From Leptolyngbya sp. PCC 6406 (GTDB lineage Bacteria > Cyanobacteriota > Cyanobacteriia > Phormidesmidales > Phormidesmidaceae): a stretch of DNA of 64,000 bases. The position numbers and the translations under genes are program-made. Of this stretch, positions 8,569 to 18,492 are shown in pieces (position 1 is the stretch's first letter; each line of letters starts with the position of its first letter). Under the pieces are notes generated by a model. It saw only the letters and a list, made by a program, of their open reading frames with translations. It did no database searches and was not told the origin of the DNA. Location of the stretch: assembly GCF_000332095.2 (NCBI RefSeq), contig NZ_KI913949.1:437237-501236 (forward strand). The letters run 5' to 3'.

Positions 8569-9486
8569 ATGGATCGCTTGAGGCTGATAGAGAAGTGGTG
8601 CCTGTGGGGGCACATCGTGTCAATGGCATTTGGTTTGGCAGGGTTGCTGCTGGTGATGCCCCATCCAGAGATTCTGGAGTATTTGCCCGCTGGTCCTTTC
8701 ATGTACCGCTGGAGTCTAGCGGGGGGTGGGGTGATTTATATCCTGCTGGGGACGATCGCGGTAGCTCTGTACACCTATCGCGTGCTGGGACTCCGAACTC
8801 TGCTCACCTTCCTGATTCCCGCTGTGGGGTTATCTCTGAGTAGTGAACTTCTGGGCACGAGTACGGGCTTTCCCTTTGGCGACTACACTTACCTCAATGG
8901 TCTCGGTTATAAGATTGCGGCTCTGGTGCCCTTCACAATTCCCCTGTCTTGGTTCTATCTGGGAATTTCGGCTTATCTACTAGCGCGGGGGGGCATTCTT
9001 GCGGGATTGCGATCGGGGCTGCTGCGACAGATGGCCGCGATCGCAACTGGAGCCCTGCTGCTGATGTCCTGGGACTTTGTGTTGGATCCGGCCATGAGCC
9101 AGACCGCCATGCCCTTTTGGTACTGGCACACCCCCGGCGCGTTCTTTGGGATGCCCTATCAGAACTTCTTCGGCTGGTTTGGAACTGGGGTGGTGTTCAT
9201 GACCGTAGCCGCCTTGTTTTGGCGCAGTAGCGATCGCCCCACCACCCTAGAGCGATCGCAGTTGACCAGTCCCCTAGTGATCTACCTGGCTAACTTCGCC
9301 TTTGCCATGGTGATGAGCCTCGCCAGCGGCATGTGGGTGCCCGTGGGCCTAGGGATTGTAGTGGGGGCGATTCCCGCTGTCCTCTGTTGGCGCGCCGCCG
9401 ATGAGGGTAGCGATCACCCCGCTGTCACCGAAAACCTAGATGCCCTGCGGATGCCTGCTACGACCGCTGGCGCTGGCACCAAATAG
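8569..9486 (+). CDS. cruF: Carotenoid 1',2'-hydratase CruF
   Basis: The 305-residue integral membrane protein has about eight hydrophobic spans. Conserved polar patches include SSELLGTSTGFPFGDYTYLNGLGYKI and SWDFVLDPAMSQTAMPFWYWHTPGAFFGMPYQNFFGWFG, characteristic of the CruF/COG2324 family. In cyanobacteria CruF hydrates the psi end of gamma-carotene on the way to myxol. I start at MDRLRLIEKW; an upstream in-frame ATG adds 15 residues. The stop codon ends at 9486 and the cruG ATG begins at 9487, so the two are an operon with probable translational coupling. Confidence 0.9.
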   Translation: MDRLRLIEKWCLWGHIVSMAFGLAGLLLVMPHPEILEYLPAGPFMYRWSLAGGGVIYILLGTIAVALYTYRVLGLRTLLTFLIPAVGLSLSSELLGTSTGFPFGDYTYLNGLGYKIAALVPFTIPLSWFYLGISAYLLARGGILAGLRSGLLRQMAAIATGALLLMSWDFVLDPAMSQTAMPFWYWHTPGAFFGMPYQNFFGWFGTGVVFMTVAALFWRSSDRPTTLERSQLTSPLVIYLANFAFAMVMSLASGMWVPVGLGIVVGAIPAVLCWRAADEGSDHPAVTENLDALRMPATTAGAGTK

Positions 9487-10713
9487 ATGGAGACTGCTAA
9501 TCTCGGTGACCTACTGCCCAGTGGGCTCTGGATCAGTGCGATCGCACTTTTGCTGTTAGTCCTGCAATTTCCAGCGGTAATGGTACTGCTATCTCGCCTC
9601 TTGCAGGGGCCACGCCGCCGTCCCCCACTGCAACCCCGACGGGCAGAACCCCACCACATCGGCTCCGTTAGCGTCGTCATCCCCACCCTAAACGAAGTCA
9701 CACGCCTGTCCCCTTGCCTAGAGGGCATTGGCCGACAGACCTATGAGGTGCGGGAGGTGCTGGTGGTAGACAGTCGCTCCCAGGACGGCACGCCGGCACT
9801 GGTTAAGCAGGCCCAATCCCGCGATCCCCGCTTTCGGCTGTTGACGGATGATCCCCTGCCCCTGGGCTGGGTGGGTCGGCCCTGGGCATTGCATACCGGC
9901 TTTCTCCACAGTTCGACCCAGAGCGAGTGGATTTTGGGGGTAGATGCCGATACTCAGCCCCAGCCCGGTTTGGTCGCGGCACTCATCGCAACTGCCGAAG
10001 CGGAGGGCTACGATCTGGTTTCCCTATCCCCCCAGTTCATTCTGAAAACACCGGGGGAGTTATGGTTGCAACCCGCCCTACTGATAACCCTGGTTTATCG
10101 CTTTGGTCCCACGGGCTCCCAGGCGGTGGATGCGGAGCGGGTGATGGCCAATGGCCAATGTTTTCTCTGTCGCCGCACTCTCCTGGAGTCCCTGGAGGGC
10201 TACACCAGTGCCCGCCAATCCTTTTGCGATGATGTCACCCTGGCCCGCTACGCCGCTCAGCAGGGGGCGCGGGTGGGCTTTTGGGACGGGGCATTACTAC
10301 TCAAGGTCCGCATGTATGAGGGGTTTCAGGAAACCTGGCGGGAATGGGGCCGTTCCCTAGACCTCAAGGATGCGTCTTCTCGGGGACAGGTATGGGGCGA
10401 TCTCTGGTTTCTCACCAGTATTCAGGCCCTCCCTTGGCTGGCCCTCCCTTGGCTCATTGGCGCAGCCCTGGGGGGATCTATCACCCTGCCGGTGCAGATT
10501 GCCCTAGGCATCAATGCCAGCCTGGTGGCGGTGCGCTTTGCTCTGCAATGGGCCATTTTGCCTTCCTATGATCTGAGTCAGGCACGGAGCCGCTGGATCT
10601 TTTGGCTGTCGCCCCTGGCAGATGCGATCGCAGTAGCCCGGATTTGGCGCTCTTCCCTGCGTACTCCGACCCGTTGGCGAGGCCGGGAGTATGACTCGGG
10701 GGTGAGGGGGTGA
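9487..10713 (+). CDS. cruG: Carotenoid 2'-O-glycosyltransferase CruG
   Basis: The 408-residue family 2 (GT-A) glycosyltransferase has an N-terminal membrane anchor (about 13-35). SVSVVIPTLNE opens the nucleotide-binding fold, and the DXD-like VDADTQ motif binds metal and sugar nucleotide. Further motifs are NGQCFLCRR and a QEWREWGRSLDLKD-like region (QETWREWGRSLDLKD), with several C-terminal membrane spans. Position immediately after cruF matches the known cyanobacterial cruF-cruG pair, in which CruG adds a sugar to the 2' hydroxyl of myxol. The GDP-L-fucose genes at 55.6-57.6 kb could supply its donor (inference). Confidence 0.9.
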   Translation: METANLGDLLPSGLWISAIALLLLVLQFPAVMVLLSRLLQGPRRRPPLQPRRAEPHHIGSVSVVIPTLNEVTRLSPCLEGIGRQTYEVREVLVVDSRSQDGTPALVKQAQSRDPRFRLLTDDPLPLGWVGRPWALHTGFLHSSTQSEWILGVDADTQPQPGLVAALIATAEAEGYDLVSLSPQFILKTPGELWLQPALLITLVYRFGPTGSQAVDAERVMANGQCFLCRRTLLESLEGYTSARQSFCDDVTLARYAAQQGARVGFWDGALLLKVRMYEGFQETWREWGRSLDLKDASSRGQVWGDLWFLTSIQALPWLALPWLIGAALGGSITLPVQIALGINASLVAVRFALQWAILPSYDLSQARSRWIFWLSPLADAIAVARIWRSSLRTPTRWRGREYDSGVRG

Positions 10714-10907
10714 GGGGGTATGGGAGTGTGAGGGTGTGGGGGTATTGGGGTATTGGTAGGGTGCATAGCGCTAGGGCGCGGCTTCGCCAACGCGAAGCAA
10801 TGCACCGCAATGCACCGCTAAGGCTGGTACCTTGATGACGGGGACTTCGGTTCCCGATTCCCCTGCGCTATTCCGCTGTTTGACAAGGCATTTGAAAAGG
10901 CAGATCT
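10714..10907. repeat. Repeat cluster: TATTGGGG-type tandem units and a palindromic 'gcattgcttcgc' element
   Basis: Directly after cruG are G-rich imperfect repeats (ggggtgagggggtgaggg, then two TATTGGGG units). A palindrome follows in which 'gtagggtgcatagcgc' pairs loosely with 'gcgaagcaatgcacc' (10757-10820), matching elements at 458-520 and 60383-60416. The octamer is the one repeated at 63958-63997. The gatA promoter must lie to the right, about 10830-10900. Confidence 0.6.
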
Positions 10908-12362
10908 ATGTCGTTGATTCGCGATCTACACCGCCAACTGGTGCAAAAGGAACGCTCCGCCGTTGAAGTCACCCAAGCCTATCTGACTCGTATTGAGCAG
11001 CTAGAGCCAACCCTCCACAGCTTTTTGACGGTGACGGTGGACCAAGCCCTAGCCCAGGCCCAGCGGGTAGATGCCCAAATTGCCGCTGGGGATGATGTGG
11101 GCCTCCTCGCAGGGATTCCCATTGCCCTCAAGGACAACCTCTGTACCCAGGGAATTCCCACCACCTGCGGCTCGCGGGTACTAGAGGGGTTTGTCCCCCC
11201 CTATAGTTCGACGGTGACTGCGCGGCTGGCGGCGGCAGGTGCGATCGCACTGGGCAAAACCAATCTGGATGAGTTTGCCATGGGCAGCTCTACGGAAAAC
11301 TCCGCCTACCAGGTGACGGGGAATCCCTGGGATCCCTCCCGTGTTCCGGGCGGCTCCTCCGGGGGATCGGCGGCGGCGGTGGCGGCGGATGAAGCCCCCA
11401 TTGCCCTCGGGTCTGACACCGGCGGATCAATTCGCCAGCCTGCGGCCTTCTGTGGTGTCGTGGGGCTGAAACCCACCTATGGCCTGGTTTCCCGCTATGG
11501 CCTCGTAGCCTATGCCTCTTCCCTAGACCAAATTGGCCCCTTCGCCCGCACCGTGGAGGATGCCGCCATCCTGTTGGGTGCGATCGCGGGTCATGATCCC
11601 CGCGACTCCACCAGTCTCCAGGTCAAGATTCCCGACTATACGGCGGCGCTGAAACCGGGTCTCGACTGCAAGGGACGCAAGGTAGGGGTGATTCAAGAAA
11701 CCTTTGGTGAAGGGCTCGATCCAGAGGTGGAAACTGCGGTGCGAACTGCGATCGCGCAACTGGAAGCCCTAGGCGCAGAGGTAGTCCCCATTTCCTGCCC
11801 CCAGTTTCGTTACGGGGTGCCCACTTACTACATCATTGCCCCCTCCGAAGCCTCCTCAAACCTGGCCCGCTATGACGGCGTCAAGTATGGCCTACGGGCG
11901 GATAACGACAGCCTGCTGTCCATGTACAGCAAAACCCGCGCCCAGGGGTTTGGCTCCGAGGTCAAACGCCGGATCATGATCGGCACCTATGCCCTATCGG
12001 CAGGCTACTACGACGCCTATTATCTCAAGGCCCAAAAGGTTCGTACCCTGATCAAGCAGGACTTTGAGCGGGCCTTTGAGCAAGTGGATGTGTTGGTGTG
12101 TCCCACCGCCCCCACTACCGCCTTCAAAGCGGGGGAAAAGGTGGATGATCCCCTCAGCATGTATCTGTCGGACCTCATGACAATTCCCGTAAACCTAGCA
12201 GGGCTACCGGGCATGAGTCTTCCCTGTGGCTTCGACCGGGGGGGAATGCCCATCGGCCTACAACTGATTAGCAATGTGCTGCGGGAAGATGTGCTGTTTG
12301 AGGTGGGCTATACCTATGAGCAGGCCACCGACTGGCATCGGCGGTCACCGAATCTGGCCTAA
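10908..12362 (+). CDS. gatA: Glutamyl-tRNA(Gln) amidotransferase subunit A
   Basis: The 484-residue amidase-signature protein has its full Ser-cisSer-Lys triad: Lys75 in ALKDN, Ser150 in [10 protein letters not shown] and Ser174 in [12 protein letters not shown]. The spacing matches characterised GatA proteins. GatA releases ammonia from glutamine for conversion of misacylated Glu-tRNA(Gln) by GatB. Cyanobacteria lack glutaminyl-tRNA synthetase and rely on GatCAB. gatB and gatC are not adjacent, which is usual in cyanobacteria. Length is normal. Confidence 0.97.
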   Translation: MSLIRDLHRQLVQKERSAVEVTQAYLTRIEQLEPTLHSFLTVTVDQALAQAQRVDAQIAAGDDVGLLAGIPIALKDNLCTQGIPTTCGSRVLEGFVPPYSSTVTARLAAAGAIALGKTNLDEFAMGSSTENSAYQVTGNPWDPSRVPGGSSGGSAAAVAADEAPIALGSDTGGSIRQPAAFCGVVGLKPTYGLVSRYGLVAYASSLDQIGPFARTVEDAAILLGAIAGHDPRDSTSLQVKIPDYTAALKPGLDCKGRKVGVIQETFGEGLDPEVETAVRTAIAQLEALGAEVVPISCPQFRYGVPTYYIIAPSEASSNLARYDGVKYGLRADNDSLLSMYSKTRAQGFGSEVKRRIMIGTYALSAGYYDAYYLKAQKVRTLIKQDFERAFEQVDVLVCPTAPTTAFKAGEKVDDPLSMYLSDLMTIPVNLAGLPGMSLPCGFDRGGMPIGLQLISNVLREDVLFEVGYTYEQATDWHRRSPNLA

Positions 12363-12388
12363 GCCTATTCCCAGGGATGAAGCATTCC

Positions 12389-12496
12389 TTTAGGAGTAGA
12401 GATCAAATAATGTGGGATAGCCGTCCCGGCTGTCCACGGTCAGGCCAGATGCCTGACCCAAAAGAATTGCACATTACAAGGATCCGGTTTCCTTAA
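12389..12496 (-). repeat. Family C dispersed repeat, copy 1
   Basis: About 106 bp between gatA and pyrC. It runs from TTTAGGAGTAGAGATCAAA through GGGATAGCCGTCCCGGCTGTCC and CAGGCCAGATGCCTGACCC to GGATCCGGTTTCCTTAA. Copies occur at 21312-21417 (opposite orientation) and 53243-53348. Internal inverted repeats (GCCGTCCCGGC; CAGGC...GCCTG) would fold as RNA. Confidence 0.8.
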
Positions 12497-12516
12497 TGCC
12501 GTCACCCCTGTCCCCC

Positions 12517-13845
12517 TCAGTTGTCCCCAAAACTGAGGGCACGTCCCCGCACCGATAGGTCAAACTGGCCCCGGTTATAGACCACTTGGCCGTTCACCAA
12601 GGTCATCACCGGCCATCCGGTCAGGGGCCAGCCCTCAAAGGGGCTCCAGCCACATTTCGTCTGCAATCCCTGGCGGGTGACGGGAGCCACCGTTTCATAG
12701 TCCACCAGCACCAGATCCGCATCGTAGCCCGGTGCGATTTTGCCCTTGTTGGCAATGCCGTAGGCGGCGGCAGGGGCGGCAGACATCCAGTGGGCCACCT
12801 GGGCCACGGTGCAGCGGCCCGCCTTGGCCTGGGTCAGCATCAGGGGCAGAGAGGTTTCTACCCCCGGCATTCCAGAAGGACTGTGGGGGTAGGGTTTGGC
12901 TTTTTCCTCTAGGGTGTGGGGAGCGTGGTCCGTGGCGATGAAGTCGATCACCCCATCCAGTAACGCCTGCCACAGAGTTTCATTATCTTGCTGCGATCGC
13001 AGGGGCGGATTCATCTGGGCCAGGGTACCGATGGTGCCGTAGGCATCGGTATTCAGCACCAAGTGCTGGGGCGTCACCTCCGCCGTCACCCAGGCGGGCT
13101 TGTCCTGCCGCAGCAGGTCCGCCTCAATACCCGTAGAAAGATGCAGAATATGCAGCCGCCGCTGGTATTTCTTCGACAGCTTCAGCGCCAGTTGGGTTGC
13201 CTCTAGGGCTGCTTGGCAATCTTGGATTTGGGAATGGATCGCTGGGTCCGTCTGGCCAGCAAACTGCTGCTTGCGAGCCAGAATCCGGGCCTGATTTTCC
13301 GCATGGACGGCGATCAGGCGATGGCCGGTGGCAAAAATAGGCTCAATCGCCGCCTCCGTATCCACCAACAGCGCTCCATGGTTAGATCCCATGAAGATCT
13401 TGATGCCGCAGGTGGGGTTCGCAGTGCGGAGGTCTGGCAGATTTTCCGCCGTTGCCCCAATAAAAAAGCCATAGTTCACTAGACATTTCTCTGCCGCCAG
13501 GGCCAACTTAGCCGTCAGCACCTCCTGGGTAATGGTCAGGGGGCGCGTATTGGGCATTTCCAAAAAAGAGGTGACTCCGCCCTTGGCGCAGGCACGGGTG
13601 GCGGTGTGTAGGTCTTCCTTGTGCTCCAGCCCCGGTTCTCGGAAATGAACTTGGGGATCAATCACACCGGGCAGCAGCAACAACCCCGTGGCATCAATAT
13701 CCGTAGCATCCGAACTCGCTGTCACTGTCCCTACGGATCCCACGTCGGCAATACGATCCCCCACAATCCGCACATCTCCAAGCTCCACCTCCCCGGAGGG
13801 CATCACAATCTGAGCATTGCGGATGAGCTGCTCTTGGGTCGCCAT
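12517..13845 (-). CDS. pyrC: Dihydroorotase-family protein (pyrimidine synthesis)
   Basis: The 442-residue amidohydrolase begins with a small beta domain and then LLPGVIDPQVHFREPGLEHKED. It has a Lys in GIKIFMGSNHG suited to carbamylation, the His-containing AVHAEN and HILHLST motifs, and IATDHAPHTLEEK with the catalytic Asp. Dihydroorotase closes carbamoyl-aspartate to dihydroorotate. The usual HxH metal pair is QxH here (Gln65, His67), so one metal ligand is altered. This sequence group is nevertheless routinely called dihydroorotase in cyanobacteria. A non-catalytic PyrX-like role is the alternative. Confidence 0.8.
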   Translation of the reverse strand: MATQEQLIRNAQIVMPSGEVELGDVRIVGDRIADVGSVGTVTASSDATDIDATGLLLLPGVIDPQVHFREPGLEHKEDLHTATRACAKGGVTSFLEMPNTRPLTITQEVLTAKLALAAEKCLVNYGFFIGATAENLPDLRTANPTCGIKIFMGSNHGALLVDTEAAIEPIFATGHRLIAVHAENQARILARKQQFAGQTDPAIHSQIQDCQAALEATQLALKLSKKYQRRLHILHLSTGIEADLLRQDKPAWVTAEVTPQHLVLNTDAYGTIGTLAQMNPPLRSQQDNETLWQALLDGVIDFIATDHAPHTLEEKAKPYPHSPSGMPGVETSLPLMLTQAKAGRCTVAQVAHWMSAAPAAAYGIANKGKIAPGYDADLVLVDYETVAPVTRQGLQTKCGWSPFEGWPLTGWPVMTLVNGQVVYNRGQFDLSVRGRALSFGDN

Positions 13846-13981
13846 GGCTATCTGTCCTCAAATGTGGTGGCCTGCACGGTACATCCACACTATCGGATTA
13901 GCCATACGACTTGGCAAGTAACGGGCAGAAAAATCAGGGAGAGAAGAACTTGGCGTTGGAAGCTCTAGCATCTTCCTGGCC

Positions 13982-14812
13982 TCAGGCTTCCGTGCCTGGA
14001 CTGGGGAGGGTTTCCAGGTACAGCAAAAACTCCAGTAGTTCTTCGTCACTGAGATCATGGCGCGATCGCTTATTGTAGGTGGCCTCTAGGTACTCCCGCC
14101 CCTCGGCGACGGACCATCCGAGACGCTGCAATTCAACCCCAGTTTGGGCAATCACATCTGAAAGGTCAACAGGGGCAGGGGATGACAGATGGGCAGGCAG
14201 TTCTGATGCTGCTGGGGATTCTGGCAGTTCTGGCGGTTTCGTGACGGCAGTTGGGATGGTTAGGGACCGGCCCAAAGGGGCCATCGCGGTTTTGGGAGTT
14301 GTGGCCTGATCTGGAGTCTGAGTGGGTATTGGATTTGAGTTCTGGGCCGGAATCTGGGTCGCTTCGGGAGGGCTGGCCTTGGACTTCGGGGGCGGCGGTA
14401 CAATCGCCATGGGAACCACTGGGGCGAAGGATTCTGGTGGCACCGGCATCCCATCCTCCTCTGGCCAAGAGGGTACTGCCTCTGGAGACGGTAGGGGGTC
14501 TAGGGATGTCAGGGGTGGCTTCAGCGGCGATAGGGACAATCTTTCCGGCACAGACGGTAGGGTTGCAGGAGAGAAAGCGAATTCGGCGGTTAGTCCTAGC
14601 ATCTCCAGAGCCCGGTGGCGGGCTTTGTCTTCGGCGGTTTCTAGGTGGCTATCTGCCGCCAGGGCCGTGGCCAGCACCACAGCGGTGGGGCTGTACTGTC
14701 GCAATTCGACCCGAACCAGAAATTGGCTATTGTGAATGCCTAGGAGTTCGCTGATCAATGCCCCGTTGGGATAGCGATCGCGAAATCGTTGCCATGGAGA
14801 AGCCATTGTCAT
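13982..14812 (-). CDS. Conserved cyanobacterial protein of unknown function with an in-frame repeat
   Basis: The 276-residue protein has a compact N-terminal domain (WQRFRDRYPNGALISELLGIHNSQFLVRV, then an LETAEDKARHRALEMLGL helix). A long Pro/Ala-rich linker covers about 75-210. A C-terminal helical domain (GVELQRLGWSVAEGREYLEATYNKRSRHDLSDEELLEFLLYLETL) follows. The N-domain vaguely resembles a dsRNA-binding fold, but I do not assign a function. Codons for TAMAPLGRSLTIPT (nt 14253-14289) are a copy of a dispersed palindromic repeat. Start may be the second ATG at 14806. Confidence 0.75.
   Translation of the reverse strand: MTMASPWQRFRDRYPNGALISELLGIHNSQFLVRVELRQYSPTAVVLATALAADSHLETAEDKARHRALEMLGLTAEFAFSPATLPSVPERLSLSPLKPPLTSLDPLPSPEAVPSWPEEDGMPVPPESFAPVVPMAIVPPPPKSKASPPEATQIPAQNSNPIPTQTPDQATTPKTAMAPLGRSLTIPTAVTKPPELPESPAASELPAHLSSPAPVDLSDVIAQTGVELQRLGWSVAEGREYLEATYNKRSRHDLSDEELLEFLLYLETLPSPGTEA
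14253..14289 (-). repeat. Small palindromic repeat (family F) inside a coding sequence
   Basis: It has the pattern GATGG-n-GGGACCGGCCCAAAGG-n-CCATCGC, read here in the orientation that encodes MAPLGRSLT on the minus strand. It lies in the linker between two domains. Other copies are at 19796-19846, 28732-28772, 32182-32217, 41957-41992 and 55434-55493. Confidence 0.75.
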
Positions 14813-15007
14813 ACGTACTGCCAGAACTCTGGGAGAGATGTCCAGATTCCTTTACCTTAGAGGTATGGTGGCAGATTGGAGCGCAAAACCTGGAAAGCCC
14901 CAGGCTCACCATGGGCTCAACCCTAGGATCTACCGAGCCCATTCTAAAATCCTCAGTTCCCTACCCCATTCATCAACAAACACCCACTGTGATCAAGGCC
15001 CACCGGA

Positions 15008-15775
15008 ATGCTGGATCAACTCCTTAACTTTTCCTCCAATATCGGGGTCGATACCCTGCTATTGCTACCAGTCCTAATCGCGTTGGAAGTGGTGCTGTCT
15101 GCCGATAATGCCATTGCTCTAGCCGCGATTGCCCAGGGGCTAGATTCAGAGGTTCTCCAGCGGCGTGCCCTCAACATTGGCTTGGTAATTGCCTTTGGGT
15201 TGCGGATGACGCTGATCTTGACCGCCACTTGGGTTCTCCGGTTTTGGCAGTTTGAGGTGATGGGGGCTGCTTACCTACTGTGGTTGGTATATCAGCATTT
15301 TCGGGGGGCTGTGGATGATAAACACCATCACCATGGCCCTCGCTTTGCGTCCCTATGGCAAGCCATTCCCATCATTGCCATGACGGACTTAGCCTTCTCT
15401 CTGGATAGTGTCACTACTGCGATCGCACTGTCCCGTGATCTGTGGGTCGTACTTCTGGGGGGCACCATCGGTGTCGTCACCCTACGATTCATGGCAGGGC
15501 TTTTTATCCGCTGGTTAGAAGAGTTTGAGTATTTAGAAGACGCCGGCTTTGTCACCGTAGCCGTCGTTGGGGTACGCCTGCTGGTGCGGGTAATCAATCC
15601 CGACTGGGTTCCCCCCGAATGGGCTATGGTGGCGGCGATTGGTCTGTTGTTTGCCTGGGGGTTCTCGAAGCGCTGTCCGCCCCAGGAAGCGAGTGAGGCC
15701 AATGCCAAAACCGCCATAGCCTCAGGAATATCCCAGTCCGTAGCCGAAGCTGCTGCCACCTCCGATCAGCGCTAG
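15008..15775 (+). CDS. TerC/YjbE-family integral membrane protein
   Basis: The 255-residue protein has about seven membrane segments and the TerC signatures LEVVLSADNAIALAAIAQGL and MTDLAFSLDSVTTAIALS, two Asp-containing motifs set in membrane helices. A His-rich loop (DDKHHHHG) near 100 could bind metal. TerC proteins are linked to metal (Mn, tellurite) homeostasis and, in plants and cyanobacteria, to thylakoid membrane protein insertion. The substrate cannot be told here. It stands alone between divergent and convergent neighbours. Confidence 0.88.
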   Translation: MLDQLLNFSSNIGVDTLLLLPVLIALEVVLSADNAIALAAIAQGLDSEVLQRRALNIGLVIAFGLRMTLILTATWVLRFWQFEVMGAAYLLWLVYQHFRGAVDDKHHHHGPRFASLWQAIPIIAMTDLAFSLDSVTTAIALSRDLWVVLLGGTIGVVTLRFMAGLFIRWLEEFEYLEDAGFVTVAVVGVRLLVRVINPDWVPPEWAMVAAIGLLFAWGFSKRCPPQEASEANAKTAIASGISQSVAEAAATSDQR

Positions 15776-15793
15776 CCCCAGATCAGAACTACT

Positions 15794-15839
15794 TCCACTA
15801 GAGAACGCCGCCCTGTCAAGGTCGGCGTTCTCTAGTGGA
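15794..15839. terminator. Hairpin between TerC gene and response regulator gene
   Basis: Perfect 17-bp arms (TCCACTAGAGAACGCCG and complement) flank a 12-base loop, 18 bases beyond the TerC stop. No strong T tract follows, so it is a plausible but not canonical terminator for two convergent genes. Confidence 0.6.
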
Positions 15840-15908
15840 GTTCTACCGAGCTCAGTATTCCTGCCTCTGTCCCCTGTCCCCTCTCCCCTGTCCCCTAAAT
15901 TTAGATCC

Positions 15909-16574
15909 CTAATCCACCAGATGGTGATCCATGGCGAAGCGCACTAATTCTGCCCGATTGGTGGTGTCAGTTTTGCGCAGAAGACTACTGACATGTTTTT
16001 CTACGGTGCGGGGGCTGAGATAAAGCCGATCGGCAATTTGGGCATTCGAGAGCCCCTCCGACAGCAGATCCAGCACACTATGCTCCCGTGCCGTAAAGGC
16101 TAAGTTTCTCTCCAAGGTATGGGCAAGGGGATCGGGAGCACTGGAGGCAGCTTGAGAGGGCTGAATAGCAAGGCTGTACTGCAATAAAGCCGCTTGCACC
16201 AACTGCGATCGTTCCAGTAAATTCCGCACCACTGCCCCTAGCTCATCTAGCTCAAAGGGCTTTTCTAAATAGGCATCACAGCCGGTTTGATATCCCCGCA
16301 CCCGTTCTCGGGTTTCACTGTGGGCGGTCAAAAACACCACAGGCAATAGTCGCCAGGCAGGACGCTGCCGTAGGGATTTCAGCAAGGCATACCCATCCAG
16401 ACGCGGCATAGTGATGTCCGTAATGATGAGCTGGGGCTGGAGGGTTTCCACCCGTTCCAGAGCATCCCAGCCATCCTTGGCGGTCATTACAGAATAGCCC
16501 TCTAGCTCTAGATAACCCTGAATGGAGAGACGAGTGCCCTCGTCGTCTTCTACAACGAGAATGGTCAGCGGCAT
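15909..16574 (-). CDS. NarL/FixJ-family response regulator
   Basis: The 221-residue protein has an N-terminal receiver with VVEDDEG (acidic pocket), LIITDITMP (phospho-acceptor Asp near 54), VVFLTAHS and the KPF lysine. A linker leads to a LuxR-type helix-turn-helix: LTAREHSVLDLLSEGLSNAQIADRLYLSPRTVEKHVSSLLRKT. It should bind DNA as a dimer on phosphorylation. It resembles the cyanobacterial/plastid Ycf29 group (inference from arrangement and size). No kinase is adjacent. It faces pgi in the same direction 106 bases away, so an operon with pgi is possible but unproven. Confidence 0.9.
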   Translation of the reverse strand: MPLTILVVEDDEGTRLSIQGYLELEGYSVMTAKDGWDALERVETLQPQLIITDITMPRLDGYALLKSLRQRPAWRLLPVVFLTAHSETRERVRGYQTGCDAYLEKPFELDELGAVVRNLLERSQLVQAALLQYSLAIQPSQAASSAPDPLAHTLERNLAFTAREHSVLDLLSEGLSNAQIADRLYLSPRTVEKHVSSLLRKTDTTNRAELVRFAMDHHLVD

Positions 16575-16680
16575 GAAGTTTGGCCAGAATGCAGCAGATG
16601 GGCAAAAAAATTCCCTAACTATAGGCTAAGGGCTGCACCTCTACTCGGGAGCTTCCGGAGCAGAAGTTAAAGTAACTTAG

Positions 16681-18270
16681 CTATTTTCGGTAGGTTACCG
16701 TTATTGTCATGGGTCGTTGCCGCTCTCCCTGCAACTGCACTCCGCGATCGTTGGCTTCTAGATGCCGCAGAATTCGATACACCGTCTCGATCTGATCCTG
16801 GGCTTGGGCCTGGGTCACCAGTTCCCCCAGGGACAGGGATCCCTGACTGGCCTGAAGGACAGACAGGATCTGGTTTTGTAGGGCCAGGATGGAGGCACCA
16901 GCCTTTTTCCCAGCTTCCACACCGGGCTGGTGGTAGGCGTTGATATTCACCAGGCAGGCATAGAGGCTGACAGCTCGCTCATAAAGGGCAATCAGGGCTC
17001 CAATTATGGGGGGTGTGACCGCTGGAATGGTGACGGTAATAGAATCCCGTTGGTTGTCATACAGCGCTTGCCGAGTGCCCTGGAGCAGCCCCGAAAGGTA
17101 GTCGCCAGCGGTGACCCCCGGTTCCATTTCCAGGGACGGGCCTTGTCGGTCTTGCAGCACTTCGATGAAGGTGACAAAGAAGTTATTGACTCCCTCCCGC
17201 AGTTGCTGCACGTAGGCGTGCTGATCTGTGGAGCCCTTGTTGCCGTAGACAGCGATGCCCTGGTGAACGACGTTGCCGTCTAGATCGGTCTCCTTGCCCA
17301 GGGACTCCATCACGAGTTGCTGGAGGTAGCGGCTAAACAGCAGCAGACTGTCCTTGTAGGGCAGTAACACCATGTCCTTTTCCCCTTTTCCCTTGCCCGT
17401 GTAATACCAACTCAGGGCCAAGAGCGCAGCGGGATTTTGCTTCAGGTTCGGAATACGGGTGGCCTCATCCATTTCCTTGGCCCCCGCCAGCATGGCCCGA
17501 ATATTGATCCCCTCTAGGGCAGCAGGGAGCAGCCCCACAGCAGAGAGTTCTGAGGTGCGTCCCCCCACCCAGTCGCGCATGGGAAAGGTTTCCAGCCAAC
17601 CCTCGGCCTGGGCACGTTGGGCTAAATTGCTGTCTAGGCCGGTAACGGCCACCGTCTGGCGGGGAAAGTTGAGTCCCCGCTGCTGGAAGCGGTGCTTCAC
17701 TTCCTCCATGCCATTGCGGGTTTCGGGGGTGCCGCCGGATTTAGAGATGACGAGGACTAGGGTTGTGGCAAGGCGATCACCCAAGCTATCTAGGACGTGA
17801 TCAATCCCGGCTGGGTCGGTGTTGTCGATAAAGTGCAACCGCAGTAGGGGTTTAACCCCGCTCAGGGCTTGAGAGACGAACTGGGGGCCTAGGGCCGATC
17901 CGCCAATGCCAATAGATAGGACATCGGTGAAATGTTCCTGGCCGGGGGGATAGATATTACCGGTATGGATTTGTTTGGTGAAGGTTTCAATCTTGTCTAG
18001 GGTACTGAGGATGTCTTGTTTTAAGTCAGGGGTTGGGGCGAGGTCTGCATCCCGTAGCCAGTAGTGGCCCACCATGCGCCCTTCGTCTGGGTTTGCGATC
18101 GCACCCCCTTCTAAAGCCGCAATCGCTTCAAATGCCTGGGCAAATTTGGGCTGCATCTGAGCCACAAAGCCATCATCAAAGCGAACCCGACTGATATCCA
18201 GATAGAGCCCCAACCCTGGGTGGTAATAGAGCCAGTCCTGGTAGCGCTGCCACAGTGCTGTGGAATCCAT
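16681..18270 (-). CDS. pgi: Glucose-6-phosphate isomerase
   Basis: The 529-residue protein contains [55 protein letters not shown] and [12 protein letters not shown], covering the phosphosugar-binding SIS folds and active-site residues of PGI. It interconverts glucose-6-phosphate and fructose-6-phosphate in glycolysis, the oxidative pentose pathway and glycogen synthesis. Length and start fit the cyanobacterial form. It is divergent from glpX, with 222 bases between them holding the promoters. Confidence 0.97.
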   Translation of the reverse strand: MDSTALWQRYQDWLYYHPGLGLYLDISRVRFDDGFVAQMQPKFAQAFEAIAALEGGAIANPDEGRMVGHYWLRDADLAPTPDLKQDILSTLDKIETFTKQIHTGNIYPPGQEHFTDVLSIGIGGSALGPQFVSQALSGVKPLLRLHFIDNTDPAGIDHVLDSLGDRLATTLVLVISKSGGTPETRNGMEEVKHRFQQRGLNFPRQTVAVTGLDSNLAQRAQAEGWLETFPMRDWVGGRTSELSAVGLLPAALEGINIRAMLAGAKEMDEATRIPNLKQNPAALLALSWYYTGKGKGEKDMVLLPYKDSLLLFSRYLQQLVMESLGKETDLDGNVVHQGIAVYGNKGSTDQHAYVQQLREGVNNFFVTFIEVLQDRQGPSLEMEPGVTAGDYLSGLLQGTRQALYDNQRDSITVTIPAVTPPIIGALIALYERAVSLYACLVNINAYHQPGVEAGKKAGASILALQNQILSVLQASQGSLSLGELVTQAQAQDQIETVYRILRHLEANDRGVQLQGERQRPMTITVTYRK

Positions 18271-18492
18271 CTAAAGCGGTCCTCTTAAATCGTAAAACGG
18301 CTGGGGGAATGCTCTCCGACATGCAGTTTAAGGGACAGACGCAGGCGATGGTGTTTTTGCGCAACTGGATTTTAGATTTCCCCACTCCCCCAGCCCAATA
18401 CCTCAACCCGATCCCACCGTCTGATAGACTTAAATCTTGAGAGAAGACAGGTCAAAGCCACGAGAATTGGGCAGTTTTGGAGGATAGAGGCC

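Noticed and set aside
11100..11400. GC-rich runs in gatA (ggcggcggcggtggcggcgg) as a possible repeat
   Set aside because: They encode the conserved GGSAAAVAA amidase motif, so this is ordinary coding sequence.
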